Shown here in pieces: positions 9,361 to 21,484 of a stretch of 64,000 nucleotides of DNA (position 1 is its first letter; every line of letters begins with the position of its first letter). The stretch is from Nemophila menziesii (taxonomy: Eukaryota; Streptophyta; Magnoliopsida; Boraginales; Hydrophyllaceae), in contig JARWIR010000038.1 of assembly GCA_029959085.1 (NCBI GenBank), positions 5,588,915-5,652,914 on the forward strand, given 5' to 3'. Both the position numbers and the translations under genes were made by a program. Under the pieces are notes generated by a model. It made no database searches. It had not been told where the DNA came from and saw only the letters and a program-made list of their open reading frames with translations.

Positions 9361-10713
9361 TTCGTTGCCTCATCCCAATTTTTTTTTTGTGTTTTACATG
9401 CTTTAATCTTAGGGTTGCGATGACTGTAGAGTATTTTAAATGCCCCCATCAAGCATGCTTTTTGTGAATTAATGATAGAAAATAGTTGACTTTAGGAGTT
9501 AGTATGAAGCTGAACTTTGATTGCATGCAAGTATGAAGTAATTGATAGGAAGAACTAATGAACAATGCAAAAGAAGTAAACTTGTGCTTAAGGATAATAG
9601 GTGGTTTGTAGAACGTGAGATCTAAATGAGTAGAGAACCCACTTAGGTATGAACTAGAGACAAGCTGTGTATATAGGAAGATGATAGAGGCAGTTCTTTG
9701 TTAGCCCTTTGAATCCTTTTTGGCTGTCTATCCCTGAATTAATTTTATCCTTCTTAGACAAATTTTTAGCCTTTAAGCCTTTCTTTTGTCGCCACATTAT
9801 AAGCCAATATCCCTTTAGATTGTTAGGCATGACCATATGACCCGCACTTGAATCACGATCCTGAGACTTCCTGTCTTGAGCTTGAGTTTGGGGTGGTGGG
9901 TCCACTATATGGGAATTTACATTGGGTTGGGATTTTTGAGCTTATCAATGATGCTTTGTGCTATATATGATGATGATTCACAGGTTTATTGTATTGTAAC
10001 CCTTTGCCGGGGTAATAGTGAATGGAAAAGAAGCTTCGAGCTCAAGTTATGAATAGGCATAACTATGAAAAAAATAGAATGATATCTCAACATTAAAAGA
10101 GAGTCATAGCTATAAGAAAAGAAAAGAAAAAAATGAATGATTTGAAAAGATTATATATTCGGACCGGCAAAGTGGGAAGTTTTAAGTGAATCATCCTTAG
10201 TGCTTATTGGGTTAATTTGGGGACGCTAATTAAGCGCGTCAATTGGGTTGAGTGAGAACATTATTCGAGTGTAAACTCAAGCTCTTGGACAGTTTTGTTG
10301 ATGGTAAGTGAGGAGAGAGCCAAAAGCTCACTTCAAATTTACCAAATATACATACCATACCGTCCTTAAGCCTACGCTAAAACCGTAAAGACCTCATGAT
10401 TCCTAGATGCACAGTGAGTTAATAGGGATTATTCTAAGTGGAACATTCAACACAAGTAAAGATCGAGGAACACCCTATAGCCACCATCTTGAGATAAGTA
10501 ATTAAGCGTAACCTTCTAGCATTGTGAAATTAATTTTGAATTGATATTGTTGTGTATTTGATTTTGCATGATAAGTGTAGGTGTATATTAATTCCTAGGT
10601 TAGACTATATGAAATTTGTTTTAAGCTTTGCTTTGGGATTATTTACTAGATTCTACCTTCTGCGTTCACCTAAAAGATCCTTTGTTTTTATTTTACTTTG
10701 TCGGGACGACAAA

Positions 10714-10731
10714 GGTTTGAGTTTGGGGTCT
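10714..10731 (+). promoter_or_regulatory. E2 polypurine tract
   Basis: A purine-rich run (GGTTTGAGTTTGGGGTCT) directly before the TG of the 3' LTR at 10732, as expected for the plus-strand primer. Confidence 0.8.
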
Positions 10732-11614
10732 TGATGTCTCCCGATTTGTTCTAATTATTAGCCCCTTGGAGACATCCTTTTAGGTGAATAAATGACTTGT
10801 TTGATAGACTTTTAGGCTTATTTGATCATATTGCACTTTCTCCCCTTGGAAATTAACTATTTGCAGAATCTGAGCTTTTGTGCGTAAATTTGACTATTTT
10901 TAATGCAAAGTTAATAGGTTCTTGAAAGACCAATCCAAGGATAAAAAGTGAGAATAAAGTCTTAGTGTATTTTAGAGTGTTAGGAAGTGATTTCTAGTCG
11001 AGTTTCTATTTTTAGAGTACACTTTCCTATTTCGATTTCTTGATTTATTGATTTATTCTTTTTAAGCATATGCGGTTTAATTATTTATTTAATGTGAAGC
11101 TTTTAAAGATAAATGGTAATTACTTAGAGACCAAGTCAAGATAAAGATGAAAGGAAAGAAGATTTACATGGAAATAAGAAGATTTAGGAAAGATTTACTC
11201 AAAGGAGGAAAAGATAAAGCTGCCTTTTGAAATCTGAAATCCAGCCACGTTTTAGAGATAAAATCATAATAAAAGATTGGATATGATTCTGGACGAGTGG
11301 TCTACACCAATAGAAAGAGCTTTCCAAGACAAGCAGTTTCATATGTTGGAACTTCTCAAACGGATAAGTATTGAAAAAGATATGACCAAATCAAATCAGC
11401 AGAATCTTATCTTTTAGAGCTACGAATTTGAGAGTCCTTGACTTGTCTTCCACTCCAAGCAAATTCGACCTAGGGTCTTCCAACACCTATAAATACACCC
11501 CTTAACCTTCTACTTTCACACACTTCAGAGAATTACACAAGAGGCTTAAGGTTTTCAAGTCAGAGCAAGGAGGTAAGGAGAAGCTAGTGCTGGAGGAGTC
11601 CTGTTCTTCCATCA
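10732..11614 (+). repeat. E2 3' LTR (883 bp)
   Basis: It starts TGATGTCTCC, ends TTCCATCA, and is followed by TSD GTATG at 11615. It contains TATAAATA at 11488-11495, likely the promoter of the family, with a pyrimidine-rich stretch after it. It is the only complete LTR of E2. Confidence 0.88.
11488..11495 (+). promoter_or_regulatory. TATA box of E2 3' LTR
   Basis: TATAAATA at LTR position about 757. The 5' LTR of E2 is cut before this point and so lacks it. Confidence 0.6.
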
Positions 11615-11616
11615 GT

Positions 11617-11760
11617 ATGCTCTCGGATATCGAGAGCTTACTTCAAGCTCAAAGAAGGACACAGAGAGAGAGAGAAAGAAAGAAGCAAGAAGATATGGAG
11701 AATGTGATTGCGCCGATGAACATAGACAATGGTTGGAATCTAATCCTAAGCGTAGAGGAT
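11617..11760 (+). pseudogene. E1 gag N-terminus (split by E4)
   Basis: The ATG at 11617 lies inside the right TSD of E2 (GTATG), so E2 inserted at the start codon. The frame MLSDIESLLQAQRRTQRERE resembles the charged N-terminus of the E2 Gag. It runs to the E4 insertion at 11760 and resumes at 22989 (NPINQNPISSGVQPQVG), where it soon meets a stop. Confidence 0.75.
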
Positions 11761-13237
11761 TGGTGGGGCCTAGGGTGTGATGAAATAAGATATAAATAAA
11801 GTGCAAAAACACCCTAGAACTACACGGTTCTGCAAGTATACAGATCGTATGAAAGTTTTAGATTTAGATTCGTTCCGCAGAGACTACGAAGGTTAGAAGA
11901 ATCTTATGCAAATACCAAGTGCAAATAAATTAAAGATAGAACAACTAAACGCAAATAAAAGTAAAGACAAATAGAGATGGATTGATAACTAATTAACTAA
12001 ACTAAAACTAAGAATTAAAAGACAGAAAATAAAGACTAAAGAGAAGTGATATGAGAATATAGCTTAAGTTATTAGCATGTAATCCCCACTAGTTTTTTCG
12101 TTCGAAACATGTAAGGGTGAATTATGTAGTATTTCCCTAATCGGTCCCAATATGCTATCGGTAGTTTTAAATAGGATTTACCTGTGTCAATAAGGCTTCC
12201 TAAACAAACTTTTCCTGTAATTGGTAAATAGTCACAAAGACTAAACCATAGTGATTATCTAGCTAGGTTGGGTTGTCAGATCAAACCTAAAACTGGACGT
12301 TATGTGCTAAACATGTAATTAAACACCGTTGTCAATGGTGACCTAATTACTAGATGGTAAATCTAATGGCTGCAGTCCACAAGAACACAGAATATAAACC
12401 CAAACACATAAACAGAGAATAAAAACTATAATTATATTTAAAACATTAAATTCCCAAATTAGATAGATGTCAATCAAAACTAGGGTTCATACATTAATGC
12501 TAAAACTTAAGCTAAAGAAAATTAGTTCATGAAAGAAAAGAAAGAAATTACAAATCTAAAGGTAGAAGAAGACATAATGATGAACAGCTCCTTCCAGACT
12601 TCTCTCTTGTGTTGTAAGCTTCCCCTTGGCTTAAGGTTTCACCAAGGATAATTTAAGAGTGTTAAGAGGCTGTATTTATAGGTTATAGGAAGACCTAATT
12701 CGTTTGGTGGAGATAACTTCAAGTAATGGACTCCTAGCCCAACTCAAATTCGTAAGGAAAACACTTCTGGACCGTTTTGAGTGTATCTTCTTCGTTATTG
12801 GTCGGTTTTTTCTCCATAAGATACCAAAAGAATCGCAACAGAATTATCTCGACCCTTTAGAAGGAAATTACCAAATTCGGCCTATTTCTTAGGTAAAAAC
12901 GCATATCTTTGGACGTGTATGCAGAATCCCAGATTTAGGCAGCTTTTCCTTTTCCATCTTTTTAGCCTTTGTTTCCTTGTCTCCAATTTCCATGCAAATC
13001 TCTTTCCATAAGTTGTTGTCCTTGACTTGGACTCTAATTAATCTCCATAATTATCTTTAAAGCTTCACACTAAATAAACAATTAAACCCAATATGCTCTA
13101 AAAATAATAATTCTACAAATCAAGACTCAAAATAGGATAGTGCACTAAATTAAGCTAAAATCAACCTATAAACTAATAAATAAGCCTAAAATGATGTCTC
13201 ATGAGTATATTTTACTATCACAAATGAGGAGACATCA
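11761..13237 (-). repeat. E4 3' LTR
   Basis: 1477 bp, matching 21507-22983 from end to end. The minus-strand TATA box (TATAAATA) is at 12673-12680. The left edge abuts TSD AGGAT and the right edge abuts the PPT. Confidence 0.93.
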
Positions 13238-13257
13238 AGAACCCCAACTCAAAGTTG
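13238..13257 (-). promoter_or_regulatory. E4 polypurine tract
   Basis: On the minus strand the sequence CTTTGAGTTGGGGTTCT directly precedes the LTR start TGATGTCTCC. Confidence 0.75.
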
Positions 13258-14764
13258 TATCGTCCCGATACAATAAAAGTAAAGAACAGTAGGGTAGTCA
13301 TAATAAACAAGAAGAAGTCGGAGGAGAACAAGAACAAAATATAATGAGTGATCCTAGAGCATAAAATCCAAAAAATATCATGTAGTAATGCTCAAGAAGT
13401 AATGCACAAACATGCCTAATATACATGTAATCAACAATCCATAAATTCAAGTTAAGATTAATTTCGCAATGCCAGAAGGAGAGGATGATAACTTAGTTCA
13501 GGTTAATGGCTATAGGTTGTTCATAGGTCCCAAATCTAGCATCCAATGGTCCACTTACCTACTACCTAATAGCTCAATTGTTTCTCCATCTAGCAGTTAG
13601 AAATCCTAAGGTCTTGGTTATAGCTTGGCTTAAGGACGGGTGTGGTATATTTGGATAATGAAAAGTGAGTTTTTGGCTCTCTCCTCACTAGCCATCAACG
13701 AATCGCCCTAGAGCTTGAGTTTTCACTCGAAGATGTTCTCACTCAACCCAATTTATTGATGCTTTAATGTGCATCCCCAATAATCCCAATTAAACCTTTG
13801 ATGATATAAAATCCACTTTGCCGGTCCGAATATATATTCTCTTTTCACATCAATTTTTTTTTGTATAGCTATGATTCTCTTTTGATGTTGAGATATCACA
13901 CTATCTTTTTTTTTATATATATATATATTCTTTTTATGCCCTTGTTGGCAAATTTAGCTTGTAGCTTCTTTTTCATTCACTATTACCCCGGCAAAGGGTT
14001 ACAATAATAACAATTCATCATCAATAAAATCACAAAGATAATTCCCAAATCCCCAAAGTTCCCTAATTATGAAACCCACCACCCCAAACTCAAGCTCTAA
14101 AATGAGTTTGTCTCGGGTTTTGTGATTTGAGTGCGGGTCATATAGATAAGTCCTACAAACTAGGGTATAGATTATAATGTGTTTCAAATAAAAGGCTTTA
14201 GAAAGGCTCAGAGGGGCTAAGACGGATAAATAACAATAATATCAAACAAAAGGGTGAGAAAGTCTAAAGGCTTCAAGTGTTTTATCATGAAAGAACTGCC
14301 TTAGTCATTTTTCTAACTACCGGATTTCGTTACGTTTTCATTATTAGTTCATAGACAAGTGGGTTTTCAACTAATTTTAAACCTCACGTTCTACACACCA
14401 AATAACTATTCCTAAGTTTCAACGTGATTTCTTAGCATTGCTCATTAACTTTTCTATCCTTTATTTCCTGTTTTCATACATGCATCTAAACAAATTTGTT
14501 GCATCTTTCAAAAGCATACTACCTACTATCATTGACCTAATAAAATCATGCTCAAATAGGTACATTCAAGATATTCTATGCCTTAATTCAACCTAAAAAT
14601 TTTAAATTTTATGCAAAAATGAAAAGAAGATGAGGACAACGAATCCCCACCCCCAACTCAAAAGTGAGCCGTGTCCCCACGACTCGAAAAAAAAACTCAA
14701 GAATGGAATAAAATTTAAAATAAACTAACTAAACTACCTAATGCATACAAGCTATTGAGAAAAA
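13258..14764 (-). other. E4 3' untranslated region
   Basis: Non-coding. It is homologous to the E2 (9258-10713) and E1 (27464-29173) 3' UTRs. It includes the hairpin GAGCCGTGTCCCCACGACTC (14666-14685), a purine tract on the minus strand (14644-14664) and a short TA run near 13915-13928. Confidence 0.72.
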
Positions 14765-15226
14765 TTAGAATGACCTACCTGGCTGGCCATAGAGATCCAT
14801 CATATCGTCCTCGTCATCCAAAGGATCGGTATAATCATCAACATCCTTATACAAGGTCAAATTTTCTACTTGTGTTTCCAACTGTATGACTTCTGCCCAA
14901 AGGTCTTTGTTATCTTCACGTAATCTTTCAACTTCGTTTTGTAACTTGATAGCCCAAGGAGGAAGATCATAAACAATTTCAGAGGAAGAGGTAGAAGAAC
15001 CTTGGTCTTGGATTTTTATTTTATTCAAAGGCCTTCTTGATGGTATGGACATTCTAGCAGTTTATCTCTTCTTTGGTCGTGGTTGTTCAGGTGCCTGTTC
15101 TTTTGATTCTTCAGAAACCTCATCAAGATTGATTGGTTTTTCAATGGTGGCTCCAGGCAATTTCTTATTCTTCCCAAGGATTGAACACTTTCTCTTGTAT
15201 TCCATAGCTTCAGATCTGTTAGTCAT
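14765..15226 (-). pseudogene. E4 ORF3: basic/coiled-coil/acidic accessory protein with one stop
   Basis: The frame runs from ATG at 15226 to the stop at 14765 (154 codons), with a single in-frame TAA at 15062-15064. The part after that stop is open from an internal ATG at 15052 (95 aa). The N-terminal part is basic and ends EQPRPKKR, which looks like a nuclear localisation signal. The middle (IKLQNEVERLREDNKDLWAE) is a heptad coiled coil. The C-terminus is acidic with DLYGQPGRS. It is conserved with 9010-9257 of E2. No signal peptide or membrane segment is visible, so it does not look like an envelope protein. The function is unknown. Confidence 0.65.
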
Positions 15227-15599
15227 GCTTGATTCACCCACAACTCAAGTTATACCAAGGATGGATTAAAAGTTTAAGGAAAATTTGGTGTAGCTTGATG
15301 TTGTTGCTTGGAATTTATGAAAAAGAAAGGTTATTGGATTGATCTTGGAAGAATTATTTAAAGCTTGTTGAATTTGATGGTGTTTAGATGGTGTAGTGTG
15401 ATGGATTTGATGAAGAAATTGTGTTTATGGAAGATGTAGGAGAGGATTTGATGAGTTGTTGTGTTAATTGTGAAGGTTTGCACAAGCTTTAAGGTGTATA
15501 TATAGGGTTTGGGTCTGAAAAATTCGTATGGGAGAGGCTAGGGTTAATCTCATAAGGTAAGAGTTTGATTAGGAAAAGAATTCCTTCACAAACCGCCTT

Positions 15600-15905
15600 T
15601 CTGCGGTGTACCGAATCAGACGTATTGCACCCGAGGTAGCACCCCGTGGCACGTGTTTTGTGCCTGCGGACCAGGGGTGCGGTGTAAGGGGTAGTCCGCG
15701 CCTGCTCCGTCAAAAAACCCGTGGTACCCGACCCCGTGGCACGCGTTTGAGGCGTGCGGACCAGGGGTGCGGTGTACCGCGCCTATTGGTCAAATTTTTC
15801 TTGCTTTTTGGATAGCACCCGTGGTACCCGACCGTGGTACGGGTTTTCTAGGCACGGTGCATCCCTGCGGACCAGGGGGTAGTCCGCGGGGTAGTCCGCG
15901 CCAGG
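15600..15905 (-). repeat. GC-rich repeated motif block after E4 pol
   Basis: A GC-rich island in AT-rich DNA. Imperfect repeats of CGTGGTACCCGACC, GTGCGGTGTACCGCGCC and GGTAGTCCGCGCC recur several times. Related motifs occur at 5750-5825 in E2 and 26160-26405 in E1. Short open frames here are by-products of base composition. It may form strong local RNA structure. Confidence 0.65.
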
Positions 15906-16129
15906 CCTTGAATTCCTCCAATTTTTTTCTTTCGACCCCAAACTCGTTTCCTGCACAATAACACACTACCTTTCTCTCCTATTAGCTTGTAAACACAATT
16001 AAAAATATACACTAACTTAATATTATACACTACAAAGCAAAAACAACTAATCTAAAAAGCAATTAAAACAAGGGGTGTCTCCCAAGAGCACTTTTGTTTA
16101 CCGTCTTTGAGTTAGACGTGTACCTCAGG

Positions 16130-18885
16130 CTAAGCGCATTCAACGAGAAGGATTTTCTCTCCTCGCCCAAAGTCCTCACTGTCATAGTATCTCTTCAAAC
16201 GCTGGCCATTCACCATGAATGTCCGTTGCTCGGTTGGATTTTCAATCTCAATCGCTCCATGCGGTGTGACTTTAGTAACAATGTAAGGTCCTCCCCAACG
16301 GGATTTAAGCTTTCCTAGATAGTTCGAAAATCGAGAGTTGTATAATAAAACTTTCTGTCCTATCTCGAAATGCTTTGGACGGAGCCTTTTATCATGCCAT
16401 CGCTTTGTTTTCTCTTTGTAGAGACGTGCATTTTCATAGGAAAGATAACGAAACTCCTCCAACTCATTCAATTGCATCATCCTTTGCTTCCCGGCCAGGT
16501 CTGGGTCTAGATTCAGAGTTTTAATAGCCCAGTAGGCTCGAGCTTCAAGTTCAATCGGTAGATGACACGCTTTGCCGTAGACCATGCGATATGGAGATGC
16601 CCAACTGGTGTTTTAAATGCTGTTCTGTAAGCCCAGAGAGCATCATCTAGCTTTAACGACCAATCTTTCCTCGATTTACTCACGGTCTTCTCAAGAATAG
16701 ATTTGATTTCCCGGTTGGAAACTTCAGCTTGACCGTTAGTTTGTGGGTGATACCCGGTTGAAGTACGGTGTTTCACTCCAAACTTCCGAAGGAAATGTCT
16801 CAGGGGAGCATTAAGAAAATGGGTACCTTTATCACTGATTAGCACACGTGGTGTACCATGTCTTGAAAAGATGTTTGTTTTTAAGAACTTAATCACAGTT
16901 TGAGCATCGTTCTTTGGTGTTGCCACTGCTTCTACCCACTTTGACACATAATCTACCGCAAGCAAAATATAAAGATTTCCATAGGAAGTGACGAAAGGTC
17001 CCATGAAATCTATTCCCCATACGTCAAAGATTTTAACTTCAAGAATATTATTAAGTGGCATTGCGTCTCTTTTTGATATGTTGCCAGTGTGTTGGCATAT
17101 GTGACATGACTGGACAAAATGATGACAATCTTTGTGTATGGTAGGCCAATAGAACCCGGATTGAAGAATTTTAGCTGCGGTTCTATCGCCCTTAAAGTGA
17201 CCTCCATAAGGTGAAATATGACAACTTTCAATGATTTTCTCCATTTCACCTTCATGCACACTTCTTCTAACCACTTGGTCACTACATATCTTCCAGAGGT
17301 ACGGTTCATCCCAATAATACTGTTTGGCCTGGTGATTCAATCTTTGTCTTTGTTGTGGGTGGAAATCTTTGGGAAAGACACCACTCACAATGAGGTTGAC
17401 TAGATCTGCATACCATGGCACAAAAGCACGTTTAATAGCAAAGAGTTGTTCATCAGGGAATACCTCTTTAACCAACAATGGTTCCTTGTTCGCATCAGAT
17501 CCTTCGAGCCTTGATAAATGATCAGCAACTTGATTATCGCATCCTTTTCGGTCTCGAATGTCGATGTCGAATTCTTGAAGCAACAGTACCCATCTAATGA
17601 GACGCGGCTTAGCGTCCTTTTTCTCCATGAGGTACCTAATAGCTGAATGGTCCGTGTATACAATAGTTTTCTTCCCAACCAGATAGGGACGAAATTTATC
17701 GAAGGCATAAACCATGGCCAACATCTCTTTCTCCGTCACTGTATAATTCATCTGGGCAGCGTAGAAAGTCTTACTTGCATAATAAATCGTGTGGAAAATC
17801 TTGTCTTTCCTCTGTCCCAACACAACACCCATAGCGTGATCACTAGCATCGCACATAAGTTCAAACGGAGCTTTCCAATCAGGAGGTATAACAATAGGTG
17901 TAGAGATTAGTTTTTCCTTAATCGTCAAAAATGCTTGAAGACATTCTTCAGTAAAATTAAAAGGAGTATCCTTTTCAAGTAAAGAGCAAAGCGGTTTGGC
18001 GATCTTGGAGAAATCTTTAATAAATCTTCGATAAAATCCTGCGTGACCCAAGAAACTTCTCACTCCTTTGACAGAAACTGGAGGTGGTAGTGTTTTGATA
18101 ACTTCAATTTTAGCACGATCAACCTCCATCCCGGCCTTCGAAACTTTATGTCCCAACACAATTCCCTCTTGAACCATGAAGTGGCATTTTTCCCAATTAA
18201 GCACAAGATCTTTTTCTCTACATCTCACAAGGACTTTCTCAAGATTATTCAAACAATCGTCAAAACTATCTCCAAACACCGAAAAATCATCCATAAAAAC
18301 CTCCAAGTATTTATCAAACATGTCCCAAAATATAGCCATCATGCACCTCTGGAACGTGGCAGGTGCATTGCATAAACCAAACGGCATTCTTCTATAAGCA
18401 AAAGTACCAAACGGACATGTAAAAGTTGTTTTGTGTTGATCAAGGGGATCCACACAAATCTGATTATAACCCGAATATCCGTCAAGGAAACAGTAATATT
18501 CTCTCCCTGCGAGTTTGTCTAGCATCTGATCAATGAATGGTAGCGGGAAGTGATCTTTCTTCGTTGCTTTGTTCAGTCTTCGGTAATCCATGCACACTCG
18601 CCACCCCACAACTGGTCTTGATGGTATGGCTTCGCCTTGATCATTTACGATGGTAGTGAAACCTCCTTTCTTTGGAACACATTGTACTGGACTGACCCAA
18701 TCACTGCTAGCAATCAGATAGATGATTCCTGCGTCTAACAACTTGATAACTTCCTTCCTCACTACTTCTTTCATAGCTGGCATGAGTCTTCTCTGTCCCT
18801 CTATAGATCGCCCACCTTCGTTCTCAAGAATGATTCTGTGCTTGCAAATGGACGAACTAATTCCCTTGATGTCGTAATAGTCCAT
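16130..18885 (-). pseudogene. E4 pol: reverse transcriptase, RNase H, integrase
   Basis: A 790-codon open frame (18885-16513), then a one-base frameshift near 16605 and a second frame (16585-16130) with the integrase C-terminus. RT motifs: [27 protein letters not shown], and FMDD at the catalytic site. RNase H begins at [13 protein letters not shown]. The integrase has the HHCC zinc finger (H...H, CHIC), WGIDFMGPF, and [12 protein letters not shown]; the second catalytic D is in SDKGTHF, where family members usually have SDGGTHF. Another frameshift near 18873 separates it from the protease part. By order of domains and PBS type this is Ty3/Gypsy, Athila/Tat branch. Confidence 0.9.
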
Positions 18886-20140
18886 CCGATTGCTTCTTTG
18901 TTTGCGCGAAGTACTTGAAGTAGCTTCTCCTCTTGAGGACTTGAAAGGTTAGCAGAAATAATAACAGGCAAAGTTTTGTTCATACCTAGATACGCATAGC
19001 GTAGATAATCTGGAAGTGATTTTTCTTCGAGAACAGGTGGACATATTATAGATGGTTGTTTCATTGGTTCAATGTCACCTGGTTCTCGAAGTAGTTCTCG
19101 CACGTTTAACGCAGCAACATCTTCAGGGGGAATCTCAAGTTCCTCTTGTGTTTCAAGTGTTGAGGCTTTGTCAAGATCATCATCTAAGCTTGCTTCATTG
19201 AAGACTTCTTGCGTAATTTTTTCGATGACATCTACTTTGAAGCACTCGTCTTTTGCTTTAGGATATTTCATAGCCTGAAACACATTAAATCGTATCTGTT
19301 CGCCTTGTACTCTCATGATCAACTCACCATTCTCAACATCAATTAGTGTACGCCCCGTGGCTAAGAATGGTCTACCCAAAATGATGGGGACATTCTTATC
19401 CGCGTCGTAGTCAAGGATAATAAAATCACAAGGAAAAATAAAAGAGCCAGCTTTAACTAAAACATCTTCAATTTAACCTATTGGTCGTGAGAGGGAGCGA
19501 TCCGCCATTTGTAACACCATAGATGTGGGTACTACTTCTCCGATATTAAGTTTCTCGAACAGGGATCTAGGCATGAGATTTATGCTCGCGCCTAAATCAC
19601 ATAATGCTTTCCCGGTCCAACTATCCCAATGCCGATAGGAATTGTAAAACTTCCGGGATATTCTAGCTTTGGTGGCAACTCACTTTGACATATAGCACTG
19701 CACTCCCGAGGTAATCCAATTGGTTCCCCAGTCTCTATACTCCGCTTGTTGGAGAGAATGTCTTTCATGAATTTCATGTAGGTTGGCATCCTCTTGAGAG
19801 CTTCAACAAGGGGTATATTAACTTCCAATTTCTTCAACATGTCAATAAACTTCTTGAATTCCAGGTCATTGTCCTTCTTTTTGACACGTGAAGGGTATGG
19901 TGGCGGAGGGCGTGTATTGAGTTCCACTGGTTTTCTTGTCTTTTCAGGTGTCTCGGCTTGGACACTCTTTGGTTTAATTACCTCCTCAACTGTATCTTTG
20001 ATTATTTCTTCCCCCTTTTTGTTCTGGAATAGGAACTTGTTCTTGTTCTTGTTCTGGTTCTGGTCTTGGTGGAGGTAGTTGTTTTCCACTTCGCAATTCA
20101 ACTGCATGGCAAGAATCATCTCTAGGAGCAATAGTATCAC
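18801..20140 (-). pseudogene. E4 protease region
   Basis: Two overlapping pieces: 20140-19592 (linker and start of the protease) and 19379-18801 (GRPFLATGRTLIDVENG and a linker toward RT). A frameshift near 19620 breaks the segment that would hold the catalytic aspartate. A TAA at 19474-19476 is in frame. Compared with the intact protease of E2, this copy is clearly disabled. Confidence 0.82.
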
Positions 20141-21383
20141 TTGGGAGTTGCCCTTTCGGCCTAGTTTGTAATGTACTCGCCATCTGTGATATAGTATGCT
20201 CTAGTTGCTTGATAATCTTCTCCTGGGTTCGAACTTTCTGTTGGCTATGACTCATTTTTTTCTCAACCGTTTGCATTAATCTAGCCATACTCGAACTTAA
20301 GCTTTGGAGTTGTTCCTGTTTTGCCAATTGCATTGATTGTTTAGGTGGATCTTTCTTTGGTTCTTGACAAGTTTTAACAATGGGTGCCTTTTTCTGAATA
20401 GGTTGTGGTGGATTATAAGATTGAAGTTGGGATTGCTGATAAGTTTCTTGCTTTCTGACCCAACTCTTTTGTTGTGGAGGTTGTTGATAATTAGTGTAGC
20501 TTTCTTGAGGACAAGCATAATCATTAGAGTAATAGTTATCTTGAGTATATTGAATGGAAGCTACTGCTGGATTATTCATACACCCTTCCCACACATGATT
20601 TCTTGATCCACAACCAGGACACGAAGGAATTGTGCGTACCGTATTCACCTGAGCAATTATTCGGGCTTGTTCTTTTAGCTCTTTGAGTTGGTTAGCCAAT
20701 TATTTAAGCTTCAGAGATTCTGAAGTGTTCTCCTTTGCTGATTTCTTTGGCCAACTTCTCTCGTTCTCAAGAATTCTTTCCATCCCCAACTCAGCTTCTT
20801 CAGGATCTAGTAACACAAAACCTGCGTTTCCTAACGAATCTGCTTTTTCTCTTGATTTATCATTAAGGCCTCCATAAAACAAGGTTAAATAATATTCCGG
20901 CGAGGATCTACGATAGGGACATTTCGCCTTCTTCTCTGTAAATCGTAACCATGCTTCACCCAAACTCTCTTCCTCTTTCTGTATAAATTGTTCAAGCTCC
21001 AACATATCTTTTAAACGTCTACTAACCGGATAGAAACGGTCTAGGAATCTTGCTTGAAGCTTGTCCCAATCTGGAATAACATGAGGGTATTGGGTATCAT
21101 ACCAATCGCTTGCACATCCGGTCAAGAAGAACTGGAACATCAGGTAATATACTTGCTCCCTAGTAACTCCTCTTACGATATAAGCATCACAGATCTGCAT
21201 GAATTTCTGAATATATCGGATCGGATCTTGATGTGCAACTCCGCTGAACAATCCATGAGATGCAAATCGAGTTAGCATCCCAGGATCAGGTTTAAATTTC
21301 GCGGCTTGGATTTCTGGAGCTCGAATTCCTCGTGGCTCCACTCTGAACTCGATGGGTAGCTCAAGTCTCCTTGGGTTCTCCAT
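20011..21383 (-). pseudogene. E4 gag
   Basis: Starts at ATG 21383 (MENPRRLELPIEFRVEPRG). The gag core (DPIRYIQKFMQICDAYIVRG) is followed by an in-frame TAA at 20700-20702. The frame then continues with a zinc knuckle (CPGCGSRNHVWEGC) and a Gln/Pro-rich linker, and shifts at a five-A/five-G run (plus 20011-20020). The overall Gag is similar to that of E2 but from a different subfamily. Confidence 0.85.
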
Positions 21384-21484
21384 CTGTAACTAAATCTGAA
21401 AAATAAAAACTAAAAACAAAAGCGTAAAATAGAACTAACTAAAATTAAAAGCACAAGATATATGCACAAGGACTAACGATGTAG

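Larger units (their letters stand above)
9258..10713 (+). other. E2 3' untranslated region
   Basis: No open frame of note. It holds a perfect 8-bp-stem hairpin (9320-9339), a purine-rich tract (9343-9360), and long stretches that recur in E1 (27464-29173) and inverted in E4 (13257-14690), for instance around CCCTTTGCCGGGGTAATAG and GAGGAGAGAGCCAAAAGCTC. The blocks are well kept although the LTRs of these elements differ. Confidence 0.75.
4453..11614 (+). mobile_element. E2: rearranged non-autonomous Ty3/Gypsy element
   Basis: Flanked by the 5-bp TSD GTATG (4448-4452 and 11615-11619). The outer ends are plus-strand LTRs: 4453-5146, truncated, and 10732-11614, complete at 883 bp. Inside are an inverted LTR fragment (5147-5745), an inverted block with the element tail, a 942-aa gag-pro frame and the PBS (5746-9001), then a plus-strand 3' part with an ORF3 fragment, 3' UTR and PPT (about 9010-10731). 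I counted about eight differences between the two plus LTRs over about 690 bp, so the insertion is recent. The 5' LTR lacks the TATA region, so the element should not transcribe itself normally. Confidence 0.85.

Noticed and set aside
15606..15961. Plus-strand open frames in the GC-rich block of E4
   Set aside because: High GC content removes stop codons; the sequence is repetitive and non-coding in related elements.
17218..20606. Plus-strand frames opposite E4 pol and gag
   Set aside because: They mirror the minus-strand RT, integrase and gag frames and have no motifs.
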